Shown here: positions 35,843 through 48,276 of the stretch, piece after piece
Layout: every line of letters starts with the position of its first letter
Position numbering within the stretch: the first letter of the stretch is position 1
Source: Sinorhizobium sp. RAC02
GTDB lineage: Bacteria > Pseudomonadota > Alphaproteobacteria > Rhizobiales > Rhizobiaceae
Reading direction: 5' to 3'
DNA: 64,000 bases
Assembly: GCF_001713395.1 (NCBI RefSeq)
Contig: NZ_CP016450.1
Location: forward strand, 1,550,001 to 1,614,000
The notes under the pieces: model-generated
Told to the model about the DNA's origin: nothing
What the model saw: only the letters and a program-made list of their open reading frames with translations
Databases searched by the model: none
Position numbers and translations under genes: made by a program

Positions 35843-36994
35843 ATGTTCGGCAAGGTGTTCGGCAGACGTGCAACCGCGCCCCCGCCATCACGAATCATTC
35901 CGGTTTCCAGCGAACGTGCAGCGGATGCCGGTGAGCTCGTTGCGGCCGTGGTGGATTTCGTCAATCACCTCTTCACCCAAGGCTTCTATCGCCCTGAAGA
36001 GCTGCCACCTCATCTTGTCCATCTCTATCATGCAGATTTCTACATCGCGCAGGTTTGCAACGGCGGGCATAGCCAATTCGTTCATAACTGCGGGGCACGG
36101 GTGCAAGCCATTTCCGCAAACGCCGAAGCAGGTCTGATGGCGATGGGCGCACGTTCGCAGGCCGCCCTGGTGCACGAACTCGCCCTATGGGTTGCCGCCA
36201 ATCCGGAGAGCGCATCCGCTCAGACCGGCTTTACGGGTGGACGGGACCCAGCGCTTGACCGGTTGGATGCGCGCTTCCGGACGGCCGATGTGGACGACCC
36301 CGCAACAGATCTCGCCGCAGCCTGGGTGAGGACATGGCCGGATATTCGCATCCTCGAGCACGCTGATTTCAACGCGGCCTGGGATCAAAGCGCCCTGTCG
36401 AACCCCAAACGATCGTCCCGCCTGTCAAAGGCGCGTGTCGAGACATTCCGGCAATCTCTTTCCGATCGCCCCCATCTCGCCCTAGGCTTGGCCGCTGACG
36501 ATGCAGATGAAACGCTGCTCGACGACGGGAACGTGCAGATGATCGCGCTTGACGGGCGTTATCAGGATGCCCGGGTCATCCAGACAAGTTTCGGGCTGCG
36601 CGGCGCGGTTTACAACGGTGGCGACGTTCGCCTCTACGCGCTTCGATTTGAAGGCGGGGATGTCAACGTGACGGCGACCGCGCTTATCGGGTCGGCGAGA
36701 AAAGTCGACATAGACCGCTTCGTCGCCTTCATTGCAGAGGAGCCCGTTGCAGCCGCGGCCGATCTCCTGCTCAGCCGCGCCCGCCCCTTGGCAATCCACT
36801 GCACAATCCAGCCCTGCGGCGGCTACGACGGCATTCCCCATCCGGCCTTCCGCGTGACCGCAGGCGATGAAATCCTGATACTGGCGAAAGCGAAGACCGG
36901 GTACATCCTGGCGGGACAGAAGCCGGGAGAAATCTACGGACCCGTTCCCTACGCGCAGATCGCGGCGCACGAACAAGAGTTGCGCGACACCTGA
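35843..36994 (+). CDS. DMP19/DUF4375-domain protein with C-terminal extension
   Basis: A 383-residue protein. Residues about 28-125 (VVDFVNHLFTQGFYRPEELP, YHADFYIAQVCNGGHSQFVHN) match the DMP19/DUF4375 family. Neisserial DMP19 is a DNA-mimic protein. The remaining 250 residues, including YNGGDVRLYALRFEGGDVNV, are not recognised. No signal peptide is seen. It is flanked by the L,D-transpeptidase and by convergent dnaE. DNA mimicry is a family-based guess only. Confidence 0.75.
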   Translation: MFGKVFGRRATAPPPSRIIPVSSERAADAGELVAAVVDFVNHLFTQGFYRPEELPPHLVHLYHADFYIAQVCNGGHSQFVHNCGARVQAISANAEAGLMAMGARSQAALVHELALWVAANPESASAQTGFTGGRDPALDRLDARFRTADVDDPATDLAAAWVRTWPDIRILEHADFNAAWDQSALSNPKRSSRLSKARVETFRQSLSDRPHLALGLAADDADETLLDDGNVQMIALDGRYQDARVIQTSFGLRGAVYNGGDVRLYALRFEGGDVNVTATALIGSARKVDIDRFVAFIAEEPVAAAADLLLSRARPLAIHCTIQPCGGYDGIPHPAFRVTAGDEILILAKAKTGYILAGQKPGEIYGPVPYAQIAAHEQELRDT

Positions 36995-37042
36995 AGCGCG
37001 CCTTGGGAAATCCCGCCCCCCTGCCGGCCTAGGACATTTCCA

Positions 37043-37064
37043 GCCGAAGCGACATCGCTTCGGC
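37043..37064. repeat. 9-bp perfect stem-loop between DMP19-like gene and dnaE
   Basis: GCCGAAGCG (37043-37051) and CGCTTCGGC (37056-37064) enclose ACAT in the convergent gap. No T-run follows on either strand, so it may slow or stabilise transcripts rather than act as a full terminator. Confidence 0.45.
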
Positions 37065-37090
37065 GTCGGATGATGCGGAAAAACAAGAAT

Positions 37091-40588
<3,498 letters not shown>

Positions 40589-40717
40589 CGGCTTCTTCCT
40601 TCATTTCAAGGAAAGAAGCTTAAGCGGATTCGCACCCGTCTCGTCCAGACGGTTCTTTGCATTGCACCCGGTTTCCACGCCGCGTGGCCCGGTATTCAGA
40701 CGACGAACCAGGAAATA

Positions 40718-40804
40718 TCAGATTCCGAAGAGGATGACGGAGAAGCTGGCGACGAACATGGCCATGGAGGCGAATGCAGCAAGGTCACGAAAGAAATCGG
40801 TCAT
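40718..40804 (-). CDS. Possible 28-residue single-helix membrane protein
   Basis: A short ORF opens at ATG 40804 after a good ribosome site (GGAAAGGGAGCCATA). It encodes MTDFFRDLAAFASMAMFVAS followed by FSVILFGI, a single hydrophobic helix after an acidic/aromatic N-terminus. It lies upstream of dnaE on the same strand. The strong RBS and hydrophobic profile support it. No family is known to me. Confidence 0.5.
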   Translation of the reverse strand: MTDFFRDLAAFASMAMFVASFSVILFGI

Positions 40805-40933
40805 TATGGCTCCCTTTCCTTTTATGTTTCTAGTTTGTTCTATTCTTGTTCTCGTGTCAATAGCTTTTCACAGGCCCACTGGACCGGCGTTCGCCAGCGC
40901 AATAAGGTCGCCTCGACCAATGGAGGAATAAAG

Positions 40934-41524
40934 ATGAAGTTGTTGATTGCCGCCCTCATGCTGTCGGCTGCCCTGCCCGCTCTTTCGGCCGCCGCAGATT
41001 TTCCGGCGGACCGCATCATCGCCATGGCGAGCGGCGACTGGAACAAGGACGGTACGCCGGATCTTGCCGTGGTGGCGACGCCGGGCGACGACGGCGGCGA
41101 TGACAACGGGCTTTATGTCTACGTCGCCAAGCCGGAAGAGAACCGGCTGACGCTGGCGCTATCCCTGCCGAACACGGTCTGGGGCAATCTGACGATGTAT
41201 GGCCAGGAGCCGGAGCTGGCCGCCCTTGGCAACGGCTCGTTCACGCTGACGACGAAGAACGATTCGATCGGCCGGGAGCGCTGGCGCGAGACGCTCACCA
41301 TCGCCTATCGCAATTTCGACTTCATCGTGGCCGGTTATACGTATTCAGCCTACGACACCATTGCAGAGGACGGCGGAGAAAACCGCACGAACGACTGCGA
41401 CCTAAACGTGCTGACGGGCAAGGGCAAGCGGAATGGCCAAGCCGTCGCGGACAAGGCGCAATTCGTCCTGCTCAAGGATTGGAACAACAGCATACCGCGG
41501 TCAGTTTGCGGATTGGACAACTAA
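40934..41524 (+). CDS. Exported protein with FG-GAP/VCBS-like calcium motif
   Basis: A 196-residue protein. A clear signal peptide (residues 1-20, MKLLIAALMLSAALPALSAA) is followed by ASGDWNKDGTPDLAVVAT, which carries the DxNxDGxxD calcium-binding pattern of FG-GAP/VCBS repeats. Two Cys near the C-terminus may form a disulfide. Only one such motif is clear, so the rest could be a degenerate propeller blade. Function is unknown. RBS GGAGGAA is 7 bases upstream. It converges with lolD. Confidence 0.7.
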   Translation: MKLLIAALMLSAALPALSAAADFPADRIIAMASGDWNKDGTPDLAVVATPGDDGGDDNGLYVYVAKPEENRLTLALSLPNTVWGNLTMYGQEPELAALGNGSFTLTTKNDSIGRERWRETLTIAYRNFDFIVAGYTYSAYDTIAEDGGENRTNDCDLNVLTGKGKRNGQAVADKAQFVLLKDWNNSIPRSVCGLDN

Positions 41525-41573
41525 CGCCGGCAACGCATGACGCGCAGGATGGCCAAAATATCAGGCCGTCCGT

Positions 41574-42260
41574 TCAGGCGAGCTCGCGCACGAGCCCGTC
41601 CTCGATCGTCACGCGACGATCCATCAGGCTGGCGAGCTGGTGGTTGTGGGTGGCGATGAGGGCCGCCAGGCCGGACTGGCGCGCCAGCGCTTCGAGCGCC
41701 TCGAAGACGTAGCCGGCGGTTTCCGGATCAAGGTTGCCGGTCGGCTCGTCGGCAAGCAGCAGCAGGGGCGCATTGGCGACGGCGCGGGCGATCGCCACGC
41801 GCTGCTGTTCGCCGCCGGACAGCTCCGACGGGCGGTGATCGGCACGGTGGCCGATGCGCATGTAGTCGAGCAGCTGGGCGGCGCGTTCACGCGCCTCGAC
41901 CTTCGTGAGGCCGCCGATCAGCTGTGGCATCATGATGTTTTCCAGCGCGGTGAATTCCGGCAGCAGGTGATGAAACTGGTAGACGAAGCCGATCTCGTTG
42001 CGACGGATCGTCGTGCGCTGGTCGTCGGACAGCGTGGCACAGGAATGACCGTTGACGAAGACCTCGCCGGCATCCGGCTTTTCGAGCAGGCCGGCAATGT
42101 GCAGCAGGGTCGACTTGCCGGTGCCGGACGGTGCGACGAGGGCAACCGTCTCGCCACTCCGCAGCGCAAAATCCGCGCCCCTGAGGATCGACAGCAGGGT
42201 TTCGCCCTGGCCGTAGTGCCGTTCGATGCCCTTGAGTTCCAAAGCGAGGCGCGCGTTCAT
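41574..42260 (-). CDS. lolD: Lipoprotein-releasing ABC transporter ATP-binding protein LolD
   Basis: A 228-residue ABC ATPase. Walker A is APSGTGKST (residues 43-51), the signature is [14 protein letters not shown], and Walker [31 protein letters not shown] is typical of LolD/MacB. With the LolC-type permease it extracts lipoproteins from the inner membrane for transfer to LolA. ATG 42260 lies 13 bp after the permease stop; the 19 residues upstream in the open frame are spurious. Confidence 0.95.
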   Translation of the reverse strand: MNARLALELKGIERHYGQGETLLSILRGADFALRSGETVALVAPSGTGKSTLLHIAGLLEKPDAGEVFVNGHSCATLSDDQRTTIRRNEIGFVYQFHHLLPEFTALENIMMPQLIGGLTKVEARERAAQLLDYMRIGHRADHRPSELSGGEQQRVAIARAVANAPLLLLADEPTGNLDPETAGYVFEALEALARQSGLAALIATHNHQLASLMDRRVTIEDGLVRELA

Positions 42261-42273
42261 GGCGTTCTTGTTC

Positions 42274-43575
42274 CTATTCGTACCGCAGGGCCTGGACCGG
42301 ATCGAGCTTGGAGGCACGCCAGGCGGGGAAGATCGTCGCGAGGAACGAAAGCACCAGCGCCATCAGGATGACCGAAACCGTCTCGCCGGCGTTCATGTCG
42401 GCCGGAAGCTGGCTCAGGAAATAGAGTTCAGGATTGAACAACGTCGTACCGGAAATCCAGGAGAAGAACTGGCGGATCGATTCGACGTTGAGGCAGACGA
42501 TGACACCGAGCAGAACGCCGGCAAACGTGCCCACCGTGCCGATCGCCGCGCCCGTCATGAAGAAGATGCGCATGACCGCGCCGGACGTGGCGCCCATCGT
42601 GCGCAGGATCGCGATGTCGCTGCCCTTGTCCTTCACCAGCATGATAAGGCCGGAAATGATGTTGAGCGCGGCGACGAGCACGATCAGCGTCAGGATCATG
42701 AACATCACGTTGCGCTCGACCTGCAGGGCCGAGAAGAAGGTCTGGTTGCGCTGGCGCCAGTCGGTGATGAAGATCTGCCGTTCGGCCGCCGCCTCGATCG
42801 GCTGGCGCAGATCGTCGATGGCATCCGGATTGGAAACGAACAGCTCGATCGACTGCACGACGCCTTCTGAGTTGAAATAGAGCTGCGCTTCTTCCAAGGG
42901 CATGTAGATGATCGACGAGTCGTATTCCGACATGCCGATCTCGAAAATGGCGGAGACAGTGTAGGTTTTCACGCGCGGATTGACGCCAAGCGGCGTGACA
43001 TCCCCTTCGGGAGCAACCAGCGTGATCTGGCCGCCGGCGCTGAGGCCGAGCTGTTCGGCCATGCGCGAGCCGATCGCAACGCCGCCGCCGGCGGCAAAGC
43101 CGACGAGGTCGCCTTCCTTGAAATGATCCGAAACGGCCTTCATCTTGGCGAGGTCGTCAGCGCGGATGCCGCGCACCAGCGCGCCCGTGCCACCGCCCGC
43201 CGTGCCCTGCGCCAGCGTCTGGCCCTCGACAAGCGGGATCGCCATGGTGACGCCCGGAACGGCGGAAAGACGCTCTGCCAGCTTGGCGAAATCGTTCAGC
43301 GGCGTATCGATCGGCTGGACGATCATGTGGCCGTTGATGCCGAGGATGCGCGAGATCAGCTCCGTGCGAAAGCCGTTCATGACGGCCATGACGATGATGA
43401 GCGTCGCGACCCCCAGCATGATGCCGATGAAGGAAAAGCCGGCGATGACCGAGATGAAGGCTTCCTTGCGCCGGGAGCGCAGGTAGCGCCAGGCGACCAT
43501 CCGCTCGAAAGCGGAGAAGGGGCGGTTCTTCTTGTAGGCCTGAGCCTCGGTTGTCCCGCTCGCTGCGTCAGCCAT
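42274..43575 (-). CDS. lolC: Lipoprotein-releasing ABC transporter permease LolC/E
   Basis: A 433-residue permease with one N-terminal membrane helix (after [20 protein letters not shown]), a large periplasmic domain (about residues 60-280) and three C-terminal helices (FtsX/MacB fold). Many Alphaproteobacteria use a single LolC/E-like permease as a homodimer with LolD, and only one is present here. It is 30 bp downstream of proS and 13 bp upstream of lolD. Confidence 0.94.
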   Translation of the reverse strand: MADAASGTTEAQAYKKNRPFSAFERMVAWRYLRSRRKEAFISVIAGFSFIGIMLGVATLIIVMAVMNGFRTELISRILGINGHMIVQPIDTPLNDFAKLAERLSAVPGVTMAIPLVEGQTLAQGTAGGGTGALVRGIRADDLAKMKAVSDHFKEGDLVGFAAGGGVAIGSRMAEQLGLSAGGQITLVAPEGDVTPLGVNPRVKTYTVSAIFEIGMSEYDSSIIYMPLEEAQLYFNSEGVVQSIELFVSNPDAIDDLRQPIEAAAERQIFITDWRQRNQTFFSALQVERNVMFMILTLIVLVAALNIISGLIMLVKDKGSDIAILRTMGATSGAVMRIFFMTGAAIGTVGTFAGVLLGVIVCLNVESIRQFFSWISGTTLFNPELYFLSQLPADMNAGETVSVILMALVLSFLATIFPAWRASKLDPVQALRYE

Positions 43576-43605
43576 GGTCCCCTCCCGTTGCCCCGGCGCG
43601 GCGCA

Positions 43606-44934
43606 TCAATTGCCGGACGTCAGGCGGTTGATCGCCGCCTCGATGGTCAGCGTCTCGCGTTCGCCGGTCTTGCGGTCCTTGATTTCGACTTCGCCCGTGG
43701 CAACGCCGCGCGGACCGGCAATGACCTGCACGGGGGCGCCGATGAGGTCGGCCGTCGCAAACTTGGCGCCGGCGCGCTCGTCCTTGTCGTCATAGAGCGT
43801 GTCGATGCCGGCATTCGAGAGTGCGCCATAGATCGTCTCGCAGGCGGCGTCGCAGGCCGCATCGCCCGACTTCATGTTGATGACGATCACCTCGAAGGGC
43901 GCTACGGCCTTTGGCCAGATGATGCCGTTCTCGTCATGCGAGGCTTCGATGATCGCGGGCACGAGGCGCGTCGGGCCGATGCCGTAGGAGCCCATATGCA
44001 CGGCGTGCTCCTTGCCGTCGGGACCCTGGACCTTGGCGCCCATGACGTCGGAATACTTCGTGCCGAAATAGAAGATGTGGCCGACTTCGATGCCGCGGGC
44101 CGACAGACGTTCGCCTTCCGCAATCGCATCGAAAGCGGGAGCGTCATGCATTTCGGAGGTCGCCGCGTAGCGCGAAGTCCACTTTTCGAAGATGGCGCGC
44201 AGACCGGCGACATCCTCGAAATTGGTGTCGAGGCCGGGAACGTCGAAATTCAGAAAATCCTTGTGGCAGAAGACTTCCGACTCGCCGGTATCGGCAAGGA
44301 TGATGAATTCGTGGCTGAGATTGCCGCCGATCGGACCGGTATCGGCGCGCATCGGAATGGCGCGCAGACCCATGCGCGAGAAGGTGCGCAGATAGGCCGC
44401 GAACATGCGGTTATAGGCATGCTCGGCGCCTTCACGCGTCAGGTCGAAGGAATAGGCGTCCTTCATCAGGAATTCGCGCGAGCGCATGGTGCCGAAACGC
44501 GGGCGCATCTCGTCGCGGAATTTCAGCTGAATATGGTAGAGGTTGAGCGGCAGGTCCTTGTAGGACTTCACGTACGAACGGAAGACGTCCGTGATCATTT
44601 CCTCGTTGGTGGGGCCATAGAGCATCGGGCGCTCCTGGCGGTCCTTGATGCGCAGCATCTCCTTGCCGTAGGCGTCGTAGCGACCGCTCTCCTGCCAGAG
44701 TTCGGCGGATTGCAGCGTCGGCATCAAAAGCTCGACGGCGCCGGCGCGGTTCTGCTCCTCGCGGATGATGGCGTTCACCTTGTCCAGCACGCGCTTGCCC
44801 AGCGGCAGCCAGGTATAGATGCCCTGGGACTGTTGCTTGACCATGCCGGCACGCAGCATGAGCCGGTGCGAGACAATCTCGGCCTCTTTGGGGTTTTCCT
44901 TGAGGATGGGCAGGAAGAAGCGTGAAAGGCGCAT
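43606..44934 (-). CDS. proS: Prolyl-tRNA synthetase (short alphaproteobacterial type)
   Basis: A 442-residue class II synthetase. Motif 2 lies in [22 protein letters not shown] and motif 3 in [16 protein letters not shown]. The INS editing domain found in 570-residue bacterial ProRS is missing, as is normal in Alphaproteobacteria, where a trans-editing protein (ProXp-ala) acts instead. It precedes lolC and lolD on the same strand. A candidate promoter lies at 45121-45149. Confidence 0.97.
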   Translation of the reverse strand: MRLSRFFLPILKENPKEAEIVSHRLMLRAGMVKQQSQGIYTWLPLGKRVLDKVNAIIREEQNRAGAVELLMPTLQSAELWQESGRYDAYGKEMLRIKDRQERPMLYGPTNEEMITDVFRSYVKSYKDLPLNLYHIQLKFRDEMRPRFGTMRSREFLMKDAYSFDLTREGAEHAYNRMFAAYLRTFSRMGLRAIPMRADTGPIGGNLSHEFIILADTGESEVFCHKDFLNFDVPGLDTNFEDVAGLRAIFEKWTSRYAATSEMHDAPAFDAIAEGERLSARGIEVGHIFYFGTKYSDVMGAKVQGPDGKEHAVHMGSYGIGPTRLVPAIIEASHDENGIIWPKAVAPFEVIVINMKSGDAACDAACETIYGALSNAGIDTLYDDKDERAGAKFATADLIGAPVQVIAGPRGVATGEVEIKDRKTGERETLTIEAAINRLTSGN

Positions 44935-45120
44935 ATCGGTTTCCAGCGGGACTGATCCGCCCTATTCGGGGAATCGGGCAAAATGACGTTGATTTTCACG
45001 CGTTCATAAACGCTTCGCCGCAGGAAGGGAACCCGGCAGGCCAAGCAGGCATGCAAGGCCGAAGCACGACGCACAGGCGCAGTGCCGTTCCGAGAAATGT
45101 GGCGGAAAAATGGGGGCGTC

Positions 45121-45149
45121 AATAACAGAAATTGCGCATAGGTTGTCAA
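45121..45149 (-). promoter_or_regulatory. Candidate promoter for proS-lolC-lolD
   Basis: On the minus strand, a perfect TTGACA (plus 45144-45149) is followed by a 17-bp spacer and GTTATT (plus 45121-45126). Transcription would start near 45114, giving a leader of about 180 nt before proS. Confidence 0.6.
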
Positions 45150-45193
45150 CGGAAAAATTTTATTCCACTGTAGCAAAAATGCAAAAAAAGCGG

Positions 45194-45222
45194 ATGACAA
45201 CGCCTAAGCTTTGGGCTAGTTT
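45194..45222 (+). promoter_or_regulatory. Candidate promoter of the plus-strand small RNA
   Basis: ATGACA (45194-45199) and TAGTTT (45217-45222) are separated by 17 bp. The predicted start near 45229 precedes the first hairpin of the candidate sRNA by eight bases. The same TAGTTT hexamer appears in the rpmG promoter. Confidence 0.45.
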
Positions 45223-45228
45223 CAGGTC

Positions 45229-45376
45229 ACAAAACAGGCAGGAAGTACAAATTCCTGCCATTTCGCGGTCAAGTCTTGGGAGGATCAGATCTTAGGCGCG
45301 CGTAGACGCTGCCACCGCACAACGGATAGAGATCACGCGATACCTGTAAAACAAGGCTTTTAGCCTTGTTTTTTTT
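45229..45376 (+). ncRNA. Candidate trans-encoded small RNA between proS and DUF1467
   Basis: The predicted transcript of about 148 nt begins with a perfect 8-bp hairpin (GGCAGGAA 45237-45244, TTCCTGCC 45252-45259, 7-nt loop). It has a less structured middle containing GGGAGGA, and ends in a strong intrinsic terminator (45350-45376). No credible protein is encoded. The region is a 715-bp gap between two minus-strand genes, so a plus-strand terminator here needs its own transcript. Its family is not identified. Confidence 0.6.
45348..45376 (+). terminator. Strong intrinsic terminator of the candidate sRNA
   Basis: AACAAGGC (45350-45357), loop TTTTA, GCCTTGTT (45363-45370) and T up to 45376. 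The flanking A-run makes it partly bidirectional. Confidence 0.85.
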
Positions 45377-45423
45377 GCCTTTTTCCCATTAGACTTTCGC
45401 TTTATCAACTTCTCGCCTGGGGT

Positions 45424-45478
45424 CCATGCGTCAAAGACGCACACCGTCGCGCGCTGCGACACTCCGCCTCACGCATGG
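45424..45478. repeat. Long-arm inverted repeat with inner hairpin
   Basis: CCATGCGT (45424-45431) pairs with ACGCATGG (45471-45478), and GTCGC-GCGCT-GCGAC (45446-45460) nests inside. It lies between the sRNA terminator and the DUF1467 gene. It may be the 3' end of the minus-strand nuo/rnj transcript or a second structured RNA. Confidence 0.45.
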
Positions 45479-45649
45479 TGAGAAAATCCGGACCGGTTTG
45501 CATGACTCAAAGGCAGGCACGGGCTGCAGGCGGGCTTTTTCCGGCGCAATCTGACGATCGCCAAACGGAAGACTATTCTCCCCGACCCCGAAGACGGGGA
45601 ATGGCTTGCTTTCACCAGGTGAACGGCCGTTAACCTTTGCGGCGGCCGC

Positions 45650-45919
45650 TTATTTGAAATTCGGCATGAATTGAGGGATGGAGTCGATGCCATAGCCGAG
45701 GCGCACCGACACGACATACCAACAGCCATAGATGATGGCGGAGATCAGCGTCGTGATGAGCATCACCCGGCCACCGCGGAATCGCGCGGGCGCGCTTTCC
45801 ACCGTGCCAGGCACAATCTCTTGCGCCTCGCCCTGGGTCTTCATTCCGAAAGGCAGGACGGCGAAAAGCGTCAACCACCAGACGATGAAGTAGACGGCAA
45901 AAAAGGAAAACCACTGCAT
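45650..45919 (-). CDS. DUF1467 family membrane protein
   Basis: An 89-residue protein with two membrane helices (about residues 5-22 and 53-70) and the conserved WWLTLFAVLPFGMKTQGEAQEIVPGT split around residues 14-40. It is the DUF1467 signature, found in Alphaproteobacteria between mce and proS. Function is unknown. It follows mce by 77 bp. Confidence 0.92.
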   Translation of the reverse strand: MQWFSFFAVYFIVWWLTLFAVLPFGMKTQGEAQEIVPGTVESAPARFRGGRVMLITTLISAIIYGCWYVVSVRLGYGIDSIPQFMPNFK

Positions 45920-45996
45920 GGACGAGCCCTCGTGCGACAGGCGGTCTTGTACGCCGGTCGCGGGTGAAGTTCAAATGGCTGAAGGGCGGCGTGCTG

Positions 45997-46401
45997 TCAC
46001 ACCTCTTCGAGTTCGACCAACGTTCCGAAAAAATCCTTGGGGTGGAGAAAGAGCACCGGCTTGCCATGCGCGCCCGTCTTCGGATTGCCGTCGCCAAGCA
46101 CACGGGCGCCGCTCGCCACCAGCCGGTCGCGGGCAGCGAGAATGTCATCCACCTCGTAGCAAATATGGTGCATGCCGCCTGCCGGCGCTTTCTCAAGGAA
46201 GGCAGCAATCGGCGAGGCGTCGCCGAGGGGCGCCAGCAATTCCACCTTGGTGTTCGGCAGTTCGACGAACACCACCGTCACACCATGCTCCGGCAGGGCC
46301 TGCGGTTCGGAAACCCTGGCGCCCAGCGTGTCACGATAGGTTGCGGTGGCGGCAGCAAGATCCGGCACGGCGATGGCAATGTGGTTGACCTTACCGAGCA
46401 T
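45997..46401 (-). CDS. mce: Methylmalonyl-CoA epimerase
   Basis: A 134-residue vicinal-oxygen-chelate protein. NHIAIAVPDLAAA (metal His), LPNTKVELLAPLG (Glu), GGMHHICYEVDD (His) and GTLVELEEV (terminal Glu) supply the metal-binding and base residues. It interconverts R and S methylmalonyl-CoA in propionyl-CoA catabolism. It lies 192 bp after rnj; a palindromic repeat occupies the gap. Confidence 0.93.
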   Translation of the reverse strand: MLGKVNHIAIAVPDLAAATATYRDTLGARVSEPQALPEHGVTVVFVELPNTKVELLAPLGDASPIAAFLEKAPAGGMHHICYEVDDILAARDRLVASGARVLGDGNPKTGAHGKPVLFLHPKDFFGTLVELEEV

Positions 46402-46438
46402 GGCTGTCTCCTCTTATGGGGCTAGGCGTTGGAACAGG

Positions 46439-46553
46439 CCCCCTCATCCGCCTGCCGGCACCTTCTCCCCGCTGGGGAGAAGGGAGAAAACGAGACGTCT
46501 GAAGTCCCCCTTCTCCTCTCGGGAGACGGTGGCCCGAAGAGCCGGATGAGGGG
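46439..46553. repeat. Palindromic intergenic repeat, RIME-like (second copy)
   Basis: The ends are exact inverted repeats (CCCCTCATCCG at 46440-46450 and CGGATGAGGGG at 46543-46553). Inside are the hairpins CCTTCTCCCC-GCT-GGGGAGAAGG and a second TCTCC/GGAGA pair. About 115 bp long, it is close to the described rhizobial RIME1 type and lies between rnj and mce. Confidence 0.8.
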
Positions 46554-46593
46554 ATTTCGCATCCCCGGTATCATCCAGCCGCAAAATCGGGAA

Positions 46594-48261
46594 TCAGACT
46601 TTCGTCAGGAAGACCGTAACGACGGGCTTCTTGCCCCAGATCTCGTTTGCCGTGGAGCGGACGGCGCGGCGCACGGCCTCGCGCACCATTTCCAGGTCCT
46701 TTCGGCGCGCGCGCGGAATGCTTTCGACGGCCCCGAGCACGGCGTCATAGAGGGTGTCGCCCATATCCTCGCCTTCGTCATCGAACTGCGGCAGGCCGAA
46801 GGGCTCGACTTCGGGATCACCCATGAAGTCGAAGCGGCTGTCGAGCAGGATGCTGACGGCGACGTGGCCGACGAAAGCGAGCTTGCGGCGATCGCCGATG
46901 CCCATTTCCTCATAGTCGCCGATCAGGCTGCCATCCTTGAAGATGCGGCCGAACGGCGCGTGGTCGACAACCTCGGGCTCGCCCGGTGCGAGCTTGAGGA
47001 CATCGCCGTTGCGCACGCGGGGGACCTTGGCGATGCCGGACTGTTCGGCAAGCTCGGCATGCGCTGTCAGGTGCACTGCCTCGCCATGCACCGGCACGAC
47101 CATCTTGGGGCGCGTCCATGTGTACATCTGCTGCAGTTCCGTCCGGCGCGGATGGCCGGAGACGTGCACCAGTGCCTCGCTATCGGTAATCACGTTGATG
47201 CCCTGTTCGACCAGGCCATTCTTGATGTCGTTGATCGCCTTCTCGTTGCCCGGAATAGCGCGCGAGGAGAAGATGATCGTGTCGCCGTCCGTGAAGGCGA
47301 CGTTGCGCATCTCGTCGCGGGCGATCTTGGCGAGCGCGGCACGCGGTTCGCCCTGGCTGCCCGTCAGGATGACGACGACCTTGTCGCGTGGGATGTAGCC
47401 GAACTCGTCTTCCGCGATGAACGGCTTCAGCCCTTCCATCAGGCCGATATCGCGCGCGACCTCGGTCACGCGCTTCATGGAACTGCCGAGCAGCAGCACC
47501 TCGCGCCCGGCGGCTTCGGCAGCCTGCGCGATCGAACGGATACGGCCGACATTCGAGGAGAAGGTGGTGATGCCCACCCTGCCCTCGGACGACTCGATGA
47601 TCTTGGTGAGGCTCTCCGAGACTTCCCGCTCCGACGGCGAAACGCCGTCGCGAAGCGCGTTGGTGCTGTCGCAGATCAGCGCCAGCACACCCTCGTCGCC
47701 AAGCTTGCGGAAGCGGGCCTCGTCGGTCAGCGGCCCGAGCGACGGATCGAGGTCGATCTTCCAGTCACCCGTATGAATGACGGTGCCGAGCGGCGTCTTG
47801 ATCGCCAGCGACATCGGCTCGGGAATGGAGTGGTTGACGCCGATCGCCTCGATTTCGAACGGACCGACATTGATGCGGTCGCCCTGCTTGAAGATGGTGA
47901 CCGGGATTTCGGTGCGGCTGCGCTCGTAATTTCGCTTGGCTTCCAGCATGCCCGCCGTGAAGGGCGAGGCATAGACCGGCACGTTGAGGCCGGGCCAGAG
48001 ATCGTTCAGCGCGCCATAATGGTCTTCGTGCGCATGGGTGATGATGATGCCCTTGAGCTTCTCACGTTCCTTCGCGAGGAAGCGGATATCGGGCAGCACC
48101 AGATCGACGCCCGGCAGGTCCGGCCCGGGGAAGGTGACGCCGCAATCGACCATGATCCACTGGCGGTTCGCCTTCGGGCCATAGCCGTAGAGCGCCAGGT
48201 TCATGCCGATTTCGCCGACGCCGCCAAGCGGCAGGAATACCAGTTCGTCTTCTTTTGCCAT
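46594..48261 (-). CDS. rnj: Ribonuclease J
   Basis: A 555-residue metallo-beta-lactamase/beta-CASP nuclease. The metal motif THAHEDH is at residues 75-81. GGVGEIGMN at the N-terminus, the beta-CASP region with VSGHPRRTELQQMY, and VPVHGEAVHL are all present. In Alphaproteobacteria RNase J matures 23S rRNA and degrades mRNA 5'-3'. It starts 15 bp after birA and is the fourth gene from the 3' end of the nuo transcript. Confidence 0.96.
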   Translation of the reverse strand: MAKEDELVFLPLGGVGEIGMNLALYGYGPKANRQWIMVDCGVTFPGPDLPGVDLVLPDIRFLAKEREKLKGIIITHAHEDHYGALNDLWPGLNVPVYASPFTAGMLEAKRNYERSRTEIPVTIFKQGDRINVGPFEIEAIGVNHSIPEPMSLAIKTPLGTVIHTGDWKIDLDPSLGPLTDEARFRKLGDEGVLALICDSTNALRDGVSPSEREVSESLTKIIESSEGRVGITTFSSNVGRIRSIAQAAEAAGREVLLLGSSMKRVTEVARDIGLMEGLKPFIAEDEFGYIPRDKVVVILTGSQGEPRAALAKIARDEMRNVAFTDGDTIIFSSRAIPGNEKAINDIKNGLVEQGINVITDSEALVHVSGHPRRTELQQMYTWTRPKMVVPVHGEAVHLTAHAELAEQSGIAKVPRVRNGDVLKLAPGEPEVVDHAPFGRIFKDGSLIGDYEEMGIGDRRKLAFVGHVAVSILLDSRFDFMGDPEVEPFGLPQFDDEGEDMGDTLYDAVLGAVESIPRARRKDLEMVREAVRRAVRSTANEIWGKKPVVTVFLTKV

Positions 48262-48276
48262 CGGGTTCAGAAAGTC

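Noticed and set aside
45110-45295. 61-codon plus-strand frame in the proS-DUF1467 gap
   Set aside because: It overlaps the predicted proS promoter and the 5' half of the candidate sRNA, and its composition is not protein-like.
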